From contig NZ_CP175511.1 in NCBI RefSeq assembly GCF_046058945.1, positions 1,922,001-1,986,000 of the forward strand: a DNA stretch of 64,000 nt. Direction: 5' to 3'. The notes under the pieces are model-generated. The model was not told the DNA's origin. It saw only the letters and a program-made list of their open reading frames with translations, and did no database searches. Below are positions 25,401 to 33,811 of the stretch, one piece after another (the first letter of the stretch is position 1; the number at the start of each line of letters is the position of its first letter). Position numbers and translations under genes: made by a program. This stretch comes from Brochothrix campestris. Lineage in GTDB: Bacteria > Bacillota > Bacilli > Lactobacillales > Listeriaceae.

Positions 25401-26456
25401 TTATTTTGCTGTATATTTCTTAATTGCTGGCATAATTTGCGTTGCAATGAGTTCAATGTTACGTTCAATGTTAGCGAGTGGTACGCCACCAAAATCAATC
25501 TGTGCCATAAAACGTTGTTGGCCAAACAATTCGTATTGATACAATAATTTTTCAATGATTTGCTGCGGACTTCCGACCATTAATGCATCACGGGTATCAA
25601 TCGCTTGGGCAAACTGTTGTTTTGGATAGCCGACACCACGAATAGCTTGCATCCCTGTATTTAAGTGTGGATAATACTCGCGTAATGCATCCTGTGAGTT
25701 CTCTGCCACATAAAATAACGACGTCGTCGCTAACGGTAGTTTTGTAATATCATGACCATTGGCCGTTGCCGTTTCCCGATACGCATCGACTGCTATTTTA
25801 AAGTTACTTGCAGGTCCTCCGAGCGTTGTTAACATCATCGGTACGCCAGCAGCTCCTGCTTTAATCGCACTGGCTGGCGGCCCACCAACAGCTCGCCAAA
25901 TTGGCAGGCGTTCGTCGACTGGTTGAGGAAGAATCGTCGCGTTGTTAAGTGGCGCTCGAAATTGCCCTTCCCAAATCACTCGTTTTTCTCGATTGAGTTG
26001 TAATAACAGCTCTAATTTTTCTTCAAATAACTCTTCATAATCTTGTACGTCGTACCCTAATAAATCATAGGCACCAATTCGTGAACCACGACCTGCTACA
26101 ATTTCAGCACGACCATTTGAAAGCAAATCAATCGTTGCAAAGTCTTCATACAGTCTCACAGGATCAGCTGTACTAATAACCGAAGCCGAGCTGGCAATTT
26201 TAATTCGTTCTGTCGCTTGGGCAATAGCCCCGAGTATCACTGTATGTGCTTGAGTCGTGAAGTAATGTTCATGACTTTCACCCACTGCAAACACATCTAA
26301 GCCCGATTGATCGGCCAATTGACTGGCTTGCACTAATTCATGAATGCGTTGTTGCGCTGAAATCGCAACACCTGTATGCGGATTAGGTGTCAAATCACCA
26401 ATCGAGTACAACCCAAATTCCATTCCCTTTGCTGTGTTAATGTTCAATTGTGCCAT
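25401..26456 (-). CDS. LLM-class flavin-dependent oxidoreductase
   Basis: A 351-residue luciferase-like monooxygenase-fold protein. MEFGLYSIGD with following HTG, VGESHEHYFTT and VAGRGSRIGAYDLLGYD are typical. It starts at ATG 26456, overlapping the ribosome site with the end of the VOC gene (TAG stop at 26458). It forms an operon with the VOC dioxygenase upstream and the FMN reductase downstream, suggesting oxidative breakdown or detoxification of an aromatic or quinone-like compound. Confidence 0.9.
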   Translation of the reverse strand: MAQLNINTAKGMEFGLYSIGDLTPNPHTGVAISAQQRIHELVQASQLADQSGLDVFAVGESHEHYFTTQAHTVILGAIAQATERIKIASSASVISTADPVRLYEDFATIDLLSNGRAEIVAGRGSRIGAYDLLGYDVQDYEELFEEKLELLLQLNREKRVIWEGQFRAPLNNATILPQPVDERLPIWRAVGGPPASAIKAGAAGVPMMLTTLGGPASNFKIAVDAYRETATANGHDITKLPLATTSLFYVAENSQDALREYYPHLNTGMQAIRGVGYPKQQFAQAIDTRDALMVGSPQQIIEKLLYQYELFGQQRFMAQIDFGGVPLANIERNIELIATQIMPAIKKYTAK

Positions 26457-26457
26457 A

Positions 26458-27390
26458 CTATTCCTCCTCATCCAGTCGTATTAAGTTTTGTTCAATTTGT
26501 TCTCGCTGCGGTTCTAAAAACGGTGGCAGTTCAATTTCACTGCCAATCAGTGGCGCATCAGCCGCAATTAAACCTGGACCATCTGTCGCTAATTCAATTA
26601 AAATCCCATTGCGTTCGCGCACATACACACTCTTAAAGAAATGGCGATCAACAATTCCGGTTGTATCGTAACCAAAAGCAAGCAGACGGTCGTTAATTCG
26701 CGCCAGACTCGCTTCATCTGCGACGGTTAAAGCCAAGTGATGGATGCTGCCTTTTCCCGGTTTTTGCATCCGACCTTCGCGTTGATAGACGGTAATATCA
26801 CCGACACCACCTTGACGAACCGATTGATAGCGTTTGCCAGTACCATTATTACCAAGGCAACGATAATCAAGCACAGTTTCTAAAAAGGTGGCAAAACGTT
26901 CCGGATGTTTCACTTCCACCGCCATCGTATGAATGCCTTGTAACTGGTGGTCAGCAGGCACAGGTGAGCGCGACCACGCTTGCCAACGTCTCGCCTTAGC
27001 TGCCACGACTATGACGAAAGTCAAACCTTCATCGTCTTCAAACGACAGTGATGTGCCATCAGCGCTAATAGCGCTATGTGTCACCCCCATCGTTAAAAAG
27101 CGCGCCTGCCAATACAAGAGACTCTCATGTGAAGCCACACTTAAGCCAATACGGGCAATCCGATTTGTCCCAACAACAGTATGTCCTGAGCGCGGCAATT
27201 CAAAAAACGACAGTTCCGTTCCTGGTGCCCCCGTTGCATCGCCATAAAAAAGATGGTACATCGTCGGGTTATCTTGATTGACTGTTTGTTTAACGAGGCG
27301 TAACCCTAATGTTTGTGTATAAAAACGTTTATTGGCTTGCACATTCTTCGTATACATCGATACATGATGATGACCATCTATTAGTGGCAT
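26458..27390 (-). CDS. Ring-cleaving dioxygenase, VOC superfamily
   Basis: A 310-residue protein with two glyoxalase/extradiol dioxygenase modules, of the MhqO/MhqA type that opens hydroquinone-like rings. Metal ligands are expected from HHHVS near residue 9, HHLAL near 220 and the Glu in ILIELATDGPG near 270. ATG 27390 has AAAGGAG; the frame extension to 27399 is rejected. It resembles the 325-residue protein at 28 kb. Confidence 0.9.
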   Translation of the reverse strand: MPLIDGHHHVSMYTKNVQANKRFYTQTLGLRLVKQTVNQDNPTMYHLFYGDATGAPGTELSFFELPRSGHTVVGTNRIARIGLSVASHESLLYWQARFLTMGVTHSAISADGTSLSFEDDEGLTFVIVVAAKARRWQAWSRSPVPADHQLQGIHTMAVEVKHPERFATFLETVLDYRCLGNNGTGKRYQSVRQGGVGDITVYQREGRMQKPGKGSIHHLALTVADEASLARINDRLLAFGYDTTGIVDRHFFKSVYVRERNGILIELATDGPGLIAADAPLIGSEIELPPFLEPQREQIEQNLIRLDEEE

Positions 27391-27414
27391 TCGTTTCACT
27401 CCTTTATGCTGTGT

Positions 27415-27858
27415 TTATTTCTGAGTATTCCCTTTTTTTAAGCTATTTTTATGAACCTTTGTCATTAAACGATACATTGTTTTTTGTTCTTCTACTGTGA
27501 GTGCTTCCTCAAAAAAGGAACTTTGAAAAGCTAATTGATGTGGCATCGCCTTGTTAACAATGTCTTCACCTAGAGCAGTCAACGTAATATATTTAGTTTT
27601 CCAATCTTGCGTTTTTCTAATAAAACCTTCTTTTTCCAGACGACTGAGCATGCGTGAAATACCACCCTGTGTCACCGTCGCCTTTTGGGCTAACTCCGAT
27701 TGAGTCAGCGATTTATACACTTGAATTTGTACTAGTACGTCAAATTGAGCGGTGGTTAAACCAAACGGCTTTAAAAAGTCATTCGAAAGTTGATTACTGA
27801 TATGGGTAAAGCGAATTAAGCGAAGCCAAATGAGTGAACCAATTGTGTTTTTTTCCAT
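27415..27858 (-). CDS. MarR-family regulator (MhqR-like context)
   Basis: A 147-residue winged-helix protein: SLTQSELAQKATVTQGGISRMLSRLEKEGFIRKTQDWKTKYITLT. It lies between two VOC dioxygenase genes, as MhqR regulates hydroquinone dioxygenases in Bacillus; homology to MhqR itself is inferred from context and general similarity. It is followed after 24 bases by the VOC-LLM-FMN reductase genes and may be the first gene of that operon. Confidence 0.88.
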   Translation of the reverse strand: MEKNTIGSLIWLRLIRFTHISNQLSNDFLKPFGLTTAQFDVLVQIQVYKSLTQSELAQKATVTQGGISRMLSRLEKEGFIRKTQDWKTKYITLTALGEDIVNKAMPHQLAFQSSFFEEALTVEEQKTMYRLMTKVHKNSLKKGNTQK

Positions 27859-27977
27859 CGTGACAAACTCCTCTGTGTAATAGTAATACCACTCTTACTT
27901 TAACTTGCTAAAGCTTTTTTTGCAATCATTATTCACATATCTGCCATAATTACCCATCTGTTCACCACTAGATAGAC

Positions 27978-28955
27978 TTACTGTTTATCAAATGTGCGTG
28001 TACTTCTGATTGTGTTAATCGGGCGCACCTGTTGTTCGATTTCAAACCGTTTCGCTTCTAAAAATGGTGGTAATGATAATTTTTCACCGAGGGTTTCATA
28101 CGGTTCATCGCCCATAAATCCCGGTCCATCAGTCGCAATTTCAAATAAGATATTACCGCTCACACGGGTGTAGAGTGACTCAAAAAAATGACGATTGACA
28201 TAACCTGAGGTACGTAGTCCAAAACCATGGAGTCGCTCGGTCCATTCATCTAAGGACGCACGGTCTTTGACGCGAAACGCTACGTGATGAACTGTGCCAT
28301 AACCTTGGTAACCGACCGCTTCATTTGGCTGATCGACAATTACTAGTCTCGCCCCATTACCACCAACACCCATTTCAAACAGATGAGCGTTAGCTGCTTG
28401 TGCCACCTCTTTAAACTGAAAGACAATTTCGAGCAATTGTTTAAAATCACTAAACTGCGGAGTGATAATTTGTACCGGTCCTAAACCTGTAATTGCATGT
28501 TCTAACGGAATCGGACCTAATTGCCATGGTGTTCCAGCTTCAATGCCTTGATTACCTTCATCAGACACAAGTTGATACTGTTGGTTATCAAAATCAACGA
28601 ACGGTAAGTTTTTTACTCCAAATTGCGTTGTAATTTCACCATGGCTAACATTTAAACGTTCAAAACGGGCTTGCCAATAATTTAATGACGCATCGGTTGG
28701 CACTCTAAAACTCGTCCGCCGAATTTCATCAGTTCCATGACGTCCTTGCGGGATGCCCGGAAAATCAAAAAATGTCATATCGGTGCCCGCACTGCCCTTA
28801 TCATCGGCAAAAAACAAATGATACGTTTGGATATCATCTTGATTGACTGTTTTTTTTACTAAGCGCATGCCTAATACCTCGGTAAAGAATGCGTAGTTTT
28901 GTTCGGCACTGCTTGTAATTGCTGTTACGTGATGAATCCCTATTAGTTCGTTCAT
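27978..28955 (-). CDS. Ring-cleaving dioxygenase, VOC superfamily (hydroquinone type)
   Basis: A 325-residue two-module VOC protein. GIHHVTAITS at the N-terminus and GTVHHVAFRVKD near residue 219 supply the metal histidines, with the Glu in ILFEIATDGPGF. AGGAGG precedes the ATG. It is separated from the MarR gene by about 120 bases, so it may have its own promoter. Paralogous to the protein at 26.5-27.4 kb. Confidence 0.9.
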   Translation of the reverse strand: MNELIGIHHVTAITSSAEQNYAFFTEVLGMRLVKKTVNQDDIQTYHLFFADDKGSAGTDMTFFDFPGIPQGRHGTDEIRRTSFRVPTDASLNYWQARFERLNVSHGEITTQFGVKNLPFVDFDNQQYQLVSDEGNQGIEAGTPWQLGPIPLEHAITGLGPVQIITPQFSDFKQLLEIVFQFKEVAQAANAHLFEMGVGGNGARLVIVDQPNEAVGYQGYGTVHHVAFRVKDRASLDEWTERLHGFGLRTSGYVNRHFFESLYTRVSGNILFEIATDGPGFMGDEPYETLGEKLSLPPFLEAKRFEIEQQVRPINTIRSTRTFDKQ

Positions 28956-29050
28956 TTTAATAACCTCCTATTTGTTTTCGATATCATCAGTTTACATGTA
29001 AAGTGATAAAAAAGCAAGTCGCTTGTTTCTTTTTTTACTGTCTATTTCAT

Positions 29051-29081
29051 AAAAAAAGAACTGACTCCGTTCGTCAGTTCT
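29051..29081 (-). terminator. Terminator of the DUF2871 gene
   Basis: AGAACTGAC and GTCAGTTCT form a 9-bp stem with a 7-base loop and a minus-strand run of seven T. Confidence 0.9.
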
Positions 29082-29092
29082 GCCGTTTTTGG

Positions 29093-29500
29093 TTACGTTT
29101 TTTTAGCTGTTTTCTCGAATAAGACGATGAATAAGTAGACTAAACCAACGGTCAATAAAATATGGGTCATGCCTGAAACACCCGCTAAAGCTGCCCCAGT
29201 CTCTTTACCTAACACCGTCATTGATCCTTTAATAGTAAACATCGTCGCCATTAAGAGCACGCCAGCATTATATAAGTAGTAAAATAATTTAAAGTTCTTG
29301 CTCGTTGTTAGGGCAAATGCTTTTTCAAGTAGTAGCACAATTAAAAACATAAACATCCCTAACATGAGTAGATGGGTATGTAGCACACTCAGTTGTGTGT
29401 CGCCCGTAAAGTCATTGTATTTAGTGAATTCACGGTAATAAACACCAGAGGCTAAGCCCAATAAACAATAGACAAATGCAGTCATCACAAGTTTTCTCAT
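29093..29500 (-). CDS. DUF2871 family membrane protein
   Basis: A 135-residue protein with four predicted membrane helices. HTHLLMLGMFMFLIVLLLEKAF and GMTHILLTVGLVYLFIVLF carry conserved-looking histidines that could bind heme or metal. It fits the DUF2871 family, whose function is unknown. AAAGGAG precedes the ATG. Monocistronic. Confidence 0.85.
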   Translation of the reverse strand: MRKLVMTAFVYCLLGLASGVYYREFTKYNDFTGDTQLSVLHTHLLMLGMFMFLIVLLLEKAFALTTSKNFKLFYYLYNAGVLLMATMFTIKGSMTVLGKETGAALAGVSGMTHILLTVGLVYLFIVLFEKTAKKT

Positions 29501-29596
29501 ATTACAGCTCCTTTGTTATCATTAGTTATAACTAATCGTACCACTGATACTGCTGAACAACAACGCTTAGGCCAATTGTTCACTGTATTGCCATCT

Positions 29597-29965
29597 TTAG
29601 CTTCGCCAAAAGGTTTGACACGCCGCTTTTTCGAGCATGTTAAACTCAATTATCCGCTTCAACAAATCATAATCAACAGCTTGCTCCCATTTAATCCGCA
29701 TAAATTTTTTGCCCGGCTGATAGTTTGCCGCAGCAATGTCGCTTGCGAAATGAATGATACTCTCCCCTTCGGGCGCAACAGCTAAATGGTGCTTCGCCAC
29801 ACTAAAAGCGATAATAAAGGTGCCATGGTCGATGAACATCGGCTGCTTCCATTTGATTTCTTGCTCTAATTGCGGGTACGTTGTCGCGATCCAATTGAGC
29901 ACCTCACTTACCCGTCCTTGGTGTTCAGCTGGTAAGTCTGCGATATAGGCTTCAAACACTGCCAT
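29597..29965 (-). CDS. DUF1801 / frataxin-like YdhG-type protein
   Basis: A 122-residue soluble protein with the typical WKQPMF and FIIAFSVAKHHLAV segments of the DUF1801 family; the Bacillus member YdhG (Fra) acts as an iron chaperone. AAGGAGTG precedes ATG 29965; the upstream frame to 30007 is rejected. Between it and the DUF2871 gene about 100 bases hold nothing notable. Confidence 0.82.
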   Translation of the reverse strand: MAVFEAYIADLPAEHQGRVSEVLNWIATTYPQLEQEIKWKQPMFIDHGTFIIAFSVAKHHLAVAPEGESIIHFASDIAAANYQPGKKFMRIKWEQAVDYDLLKRIIEFNMLEKAACQTFWRS

Positions 29966-30101
29966 TAGCCACACTCCTTCCTTTTTTTCAGTATAGCATA
30001 TCCGCACTAAGTCTTGGTCGCGCTACAACTAACGTCCGATGTTTCTAATAGTTCGTGCCGTTATACTTAAGCTATCAACTACTAAAGGAGCACATCTACT
30101 T

Positions 30102-30473
30102 ATGAAAGCAATTAAAGCCTTACTTATACTCGTCCTTATAATCGGAGCAGTCCTCGGAGGCGCGCTTTTTTTCACCAAAAATAGCAGCAGCGAATTTGCG
30201 GCACTCATCGATCAGTTAAATCCACTAGTACAAGAATCTGTACTCTATGTTAAGACAACAGAGGCCGAATCAATCAATGGTTATGGCACGGCCACCTACA
30301 GTCAAACGGGGGCTAAAGCCAATGGCAACACACGCCCAATCTCATTTACGGCTGATCATGAACTAAAACGTGACCACTACCTTGAACTCAGCACCAAAGG
30401 TGGCCATGTGAATACATACAATGAAGTGCCTCGTGATAAAGTCCCTGTGGCTGCACGTGAAGCACTCAACTAA
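30102..30473 (+). CDS. YxeA-family (DUF1093) secreted protein
   Basis: A 123-residue protein with an N-terminal membrane/signal segment (KALLILVLIIGAVLGGALFF) and an extracellular beta-rich domain with GYGTATYSQTGAKANG and YLELSTKGGHVNTYNEVPRDKVP, as in YxeA proteins. AAAGGAG lies 11 bases before ATG 30102. Function unknown; some relatives sit beside peptide-detoxification ABC genes, which is not the case here. Confidence 0.85.
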   Translation: MKAIKALLILVLIIGAVLGGALFFTKNSSSEFAALIDQLNPLVQESVLYVKTTEAESINGYGTATYSQTGAKANGNTRPISFTADHELKRDHYLELSTKGGHVNTYNEVPRDKVPVAAREALN

Positions 30474-30477
30474 AAAA

Positions 30478-30519
30478 ACAGCCTCTTTCTAAGTGATACC
30501 TAGCTTAGAAAGGGGCTGT
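30478..30519. terminator. Bidirectional terminator
   Basis: CAGCC-CTTTCTAAG pairs with CTTAGAAAGGGGCTG between two convergent genes, with an A-run on the left. Confidence 0.85.
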
Positions 30520-30524
30520 ACTCG

Positions 30525-31970
30525 TTATTTTTTAGCGGCTTTAATAAACAATGAAATGACACAGGCAATGAGAGCTAACACCATTCCTAATTGGAAGGCA
30601 CTTTCAAACCCGTGTAAGGCTGCCGCTGCTAATTGTTGTGGATCTTGGGGATTAGTAACCTTTGTTTCAAGGTAGTTATCCGTTTGCGACGACATCACTG
30701 AGATGAACAGGGCTGTGCCAATTGCGCCAGACACTTGTTGCATCGTGTTCATAATCGCTGAACCTGAACTGTATAAATCAGCTGTTAATTGATTGAGTCC
30801 AAACGTTTGAGCCGGCATCATCACTAAGGCTAATCCGACCATCAACAGCATGTGAATCGCAATCACTTCACCGGTGCTTGAATCCAGTCCGAGACGTGAG
30901 AAGAAGAACATTGCTGCTGCGACTAATAATAAGCCGGGTGCCATTAGCACACGCGGGCCAAATTTATCGAACAACTTACCTGTAATCGGTGCTAAAATAC
31001 CATTTAACACTGAACCAGGCAACATAATCAAGCCTGAAGTGAAGGCGGTCATGACTAACACACCTTGCAAGAACATCGGTAATAACGTCATCGATGAAAA
31101 CATCGCCATCATCACAACAACCATTAAAATGACTGTTAAACTAAACATTGGAAACTTAAAGGCACGTAAATCTAAAATCGGGTTGGTAATTTTTAATGAA
31201 CGGAAAACGAAAATGATTAAGGCAATCACACCGACTGATATCGTACCGTATACTTCAAGGGCATCCCAGCTCGCACTGCCTGCTGAACTAAAGCCGTATA
31301 CAACGCCACCAAAACCGATACTTGAGAGAAAAATCGATAGATAATCCACTTTTGGTTTCGTTACGGTTGAAACGTTACTTAAAAATTTATGACCGATTAA
31401 AATCGACAGTAAGGCAAACGGAATAATTAAGTAAAACAACCATTTCCATGTTAGATTATCGATAATCAAACCTGAGATGGTCGGACCAATCGCTGGTGCA
31501 AAGATGATGACAAGTCCCATAATTCCCATCACGGCCCCGCGTTTTTCGGGTGGATAAATAATGAGGATGGTATTCATCATCAATGGCAAAATCAAGCCTG
31601 TTCCGAGCGCTTGCACAATCCGACCAACGAGTAACAAGCCAAACGTTGGTGAAAAGGCCGCAATTACTGTTCCGACAAAGAACACAATCATCGCTGTTAA
31701 GAACATTTGGCGGGTCGTCCACCATTTTTGTAAAATCGCCGTAATCGGCACTAATATCCCCACGACGAGCATATAGGCAGTTGACAACCATTGAATCGTT
31801 GTCGCCTCTACTTTAAATTCGCCCATTAAGACGTTTAAGGCATTCGCGAGTAATGTCTCATTGAGCATTGCGACAAAGGCCCCAATAATGAGGGCCACTA
31901 ATATGCCGGTACGCTGTTTCTTCTTCAATTCAATCGGTGACCATTTACTGCTTTGTTGTGCTGCTTGCAT
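30525..31970 (-). CDS. DHA2-family multidrug MFS exporter (LmrB/EmrB type)
   Basis: A 481-residue exporter with 14 predicted helices. VGRIVQALGTGLILPLMMNTI and the motif-C-like stretch IIFAPAIGPTISGLIID in helix 5 mark the drug:H+ antiporter-2 family. It is divergent from a TetR gene across 168 bases, the usual arrangement for an LmrA-like repressor and LmrB-like pump. The substrate is unknown. Confidence 0.92.
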   Translation of the reverse strand: MQAAQQSSKWSPIELKKKQRTGILVALIIGAFVAMLNETLLANALNVLMGEFKVEATTIQWLSTAYMLVVGILVPITAILQKWWTTRQMFLTAMIVFFVGTVIAAFSPTFGLLLVGRIVQALGTGLILPLMMNTILIIYPPEKRGAVMGIMGLVIIFAPAIGPTISGLIIDNLTWKWLFYLIIPFALLSILIGHKFLSNVSTVTKPKVDYLSIFLSSIGFGGVVYGFSSAGSASWDALEVYGTISVGVIALIIFVFRSLKITNPILDLRAFKFPMFSLTVILMVVVMMAMFSSMTLLPMFLQGVLVMTAFTSGLIMLPGSVLNGILAPITGKLFDKFGPRVLMAPGLLLVAAAMFFFSRLGLDSSTGEVIAIHMLLMVGLALVMMPAQTFGLNQLTADLYSSGSAIMNTMQQVSGAIGTALFISVMSSQTDNYLETKVTNPQDPQQLAAAALHGFESAFQLGMVLALIACVISLFIKAAKK

Positions 31971-32138
31971 GTGACACGTTCCTCTCGTTATTTAATAGTA
32001 TCTTTGTATTATATGAAAATACTAGTTAGAATAAAACAGTCAATTTCGCACTACTGTATAGTTATCCGACACAGTTGCATATCTGTCGCCTTCCGGGTTA
32101 CAATCGAAGTAACTTTAGCCGAAAGGAGGGTGGTATTT

Positions 32139-32690
32139 TTGCCCGATTTACGCGTACGTCGCACCAAAAAACTTTTATATGATAGCCTCTTAACGTTAAT
32201 AAAAACTGAAAATAAACGGTTTGCGGAAGTGTCTGTTAAACAAATTTGCGAACGAGCGATGGTTCATCGTTCCACTTTTTATCACTACTACACCGATAAA
32301 TACGACCTCTTTTTTGCTGAGATATCATTAACCGATGCCATTACAATTGACCAACGAAAAAAGCGACTGCTACAGCCGTTTCAAATGTTTGCGCAACAGC
32401 AAAATTATGATTTATTGTGGCAGATTGCCTTGAATAACCAAGACGATAGCCACTTCAATCAGCTGGTCGGCACGGTCGTCGAACAAATTTTAGGAGCTGA
32501 CCTGCAATTTCTCATCGATGTCGAAGTTTTTCCTGTACCGCTCGAGATTGTTTTTCCAGTCTATGCCCATACGATTGGTTCAATCCTCGTCTATTGGCTC
32601 AAAAACGGTAAGCAAGAACAACCACAGGTGCTTGATGCCTATTTGACCAAACTACTTCATCCCATTTTTTTTGAGTCATTGCGTTCTTGA
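32139..32690 (+). CDS. TetR-family repressor of the adjacent exporter
   Basis: A 183-residue TetR protein: VSVKQICERAMVHRSTFYHYYTDKYDLFF is the helix-turn-helix. The frame is open back to 31953, inside the exporter gene, but AAAGGAGGG lies 9 bases before TTG 32139, which I take as the start. The divergent arrangement predicts repression of the DHA2 pump. Confidence 0.87.
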   Translation: MPDLRVRRTKKLLYDSLLTLIKTENKRFAEVSVKQICERAMVHRSTFYHYYTDKYDLFFAEISLTDAITIDQRKKRLLQPFQMFAQQQNYDLLWQIALNNQDDSHFNQLVGTVVEQILGADLQFLIDVEVFPVPLEIVFPVYAHTIGSILVYWLKNGKQEQPQVLDAYLTKLLHPIFFESLRS

Positions 32691-32696
32691 CTAAAT

Positions 32697-32743
32697 AAAA
32701 AAACGATCCCCCTGCTTATGACAGACAGGGGGATCGTTTTTTT
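32697..32743 (+). terminator. Terminator of the TetR gene
   Basis: AAACGATCCCCCTG and CAGGGGGATCGTTT form a perfect 14-bp stem followed by more T. Confidence 0.95.
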
Positions 32744-32756
32744 GTGTATCCTTAAA

Positions 32757-32960
32757 AATTTTGAAGTGATTGAGCTTCATTCACTTTCAACTAGAACTTC
32801 GGCAATTTCGCCCGTTCCAATTTCATTAATTCTAACCGGTTGTAAGATGCTTTCGTTTCTTCAGTTAATTCCACGCAGAATCTTTCACATTTCAGAAAAC
32901 ATGTCAGCAACGGGAAATAGTCGCGAGCACGATGTTTCCAATTTATACACTGTTGATGTC
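32757..32960. repeat. Dispersed intergenic repeat, diverged copy
   Basis: Non-coding. CTTTCACATTTCAGAAAACATG, broken here for length, is followed by TCAGCAACGGGAAATAGTCG, which matches the core of the repeats at 22.8 and 24.5 kb. The 5' part (GAGCTTCATTCACTTTCAAC) resembles the GAGCTGATTCCACTTT part. Confidence 0.5.
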
Positions 32961-33013
32961 GGTTTGGAATAAAGTTTGATCAAAGATACCTCACAAAACC
33001 CATATTTCTCCTA

Positions 33014-33066
33014 AAATTAAAAGAAACCGTTTTGAAAAAAGTTTGATCAAAACGGTTTCTTTCTTT
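33014..33066. terminator. Perfect 16-bp terminator, probably the original glmS terminator
   Basis: 33020-33035 is the exact reverse complement of 33047-33062 (AAACCGTTTTGA core), with A/T runs on both sides. It lies just outside the predicted left end of the Tn7-like element. If the element is removed it falls about 35 bases past the glmS stop codon, the usual place for an intrinsic terminator. Confidence 0.8.
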
Positions 33067-33075
33067 GTGAACCAT

Positions 33076-33102
33076 TGTACAATTTTTATAAAAAAGATTG
33101 AT
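33076..33102 (+). repeat. Candidate left end of the Tn7-like element
   Basis: Begins TGTACAAT and continues with TTTATAAAAAAGAT, identical over 14 bp to one TnsB-type site of the right end read inward. Only one convincing site is seen, whereas canonical left ends have about three, so this end may be eroded or misassigned. Confidence 0.5.
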
Positions 33103-33161
33103 CATAATCTGTGATTCAATCTTCAGCAAAATCGCTTAATTTTTTTAAGAATATATGTAAG

Positions 33162-33560
33162 TTATTCTGCCGTGAAAACACCCTTATATGGAGTTCTCAT
33201 AACATTAACCCATTGTTTTAGTGTTTCCCTATTTGCTTGAGGAATAGGATAATTTCTTGCTGTACATACCTTTTCAGCACCCGGAGACAGGGAACTTATT
33301 GTAACGATAAGTCCAGATTCTGCACCGTACTCTTGAATATCCGCCCAAAGAGATTTTACCACCATCTTTTCAATTTTTGTTTTATACCTCTTACATTGAA
33401 TAAGAATAGTTGGTGGTCCAGACTATTCATTCTCTTTCAACCAAACTCTTGCATCAATTCCGTCATCAATTTCAATATAATATCCTTGTTTTTCAAAGAA
33501 TTCACATGTGAAAGCTTCAAATTTCCTCCAATTAATATCTCTAACTGAAAAATTCAGTCA
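33162..33560 (-). pseudogene. Mrr-like restriction endonuclease domain, broken
   Basis: Minus-strand frame 33557-33162 encodes a C-terminal nuclease domain: RKFEAFTCEFFEKQGYYIEI, IDDGIDARVWLKENE with the catalytic Asp, ILIQCKRYK with the QxK motif, then GLIVTISSLSPGAEKVC and the C-terminal MRTPYKGVFTAE. An in-frame TAG at 33423-33425 separates the Asp part from the QxK part, and the frame is closed by TGA at 33558. The N-terminal recognition part is absent. It is probably a fossil of a modification-dependent restriction enzyme and the first cargo gene from the left end. Confidence 0.82.
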
Positions 33561-33811
33561 GCCGGCCATTCGTCGTGCGTACCGTGAAGGTTCGCCATTT
33601 TTTCTATTTCGCTCTTATTTTAATGTTAGCTTTATAGCAACTTAAACATGGCACGAGTAAATTGCATGTATATTAAATGCCCTCGAACGTTCGTAGGAAC
33701 AAATCGAGGGTCTTTTTATCAATCTTCCCATTTTCGGGAACATATTAGTATGTCGGCTAAATTTTGCTTATAATGAATTTTTCTTTAATTCCTATTTGAA
33801 AATTACATCTA
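33561..33811. other. Gene-free stretch with one hairpin
   Basis: No open frame is recognised. CCCTCGA (33680) pairs with TCGAGGG (33704) and is followed by TCTTTTT, a plus-strand terminator with no plus-strand gene in front of it, perhaps left from a deleted gene. Confidence 0.55.

Noticed and set aside
25385..25555. N-terminal extension of the FMN reductase at 24.8 kb
   Set aside because: The extra 57 codons lie over the end of the LLM gene, have no ribosome site and precede a clear start at 25384.
32761..32765. TTGAA as the left target duplication of the Tn7-like element
   Set aside because: It matches the right-flank pentamer, but no TGT terminus or TnsB-type site follows it, and the pentamer is common in AT-rich DNA.
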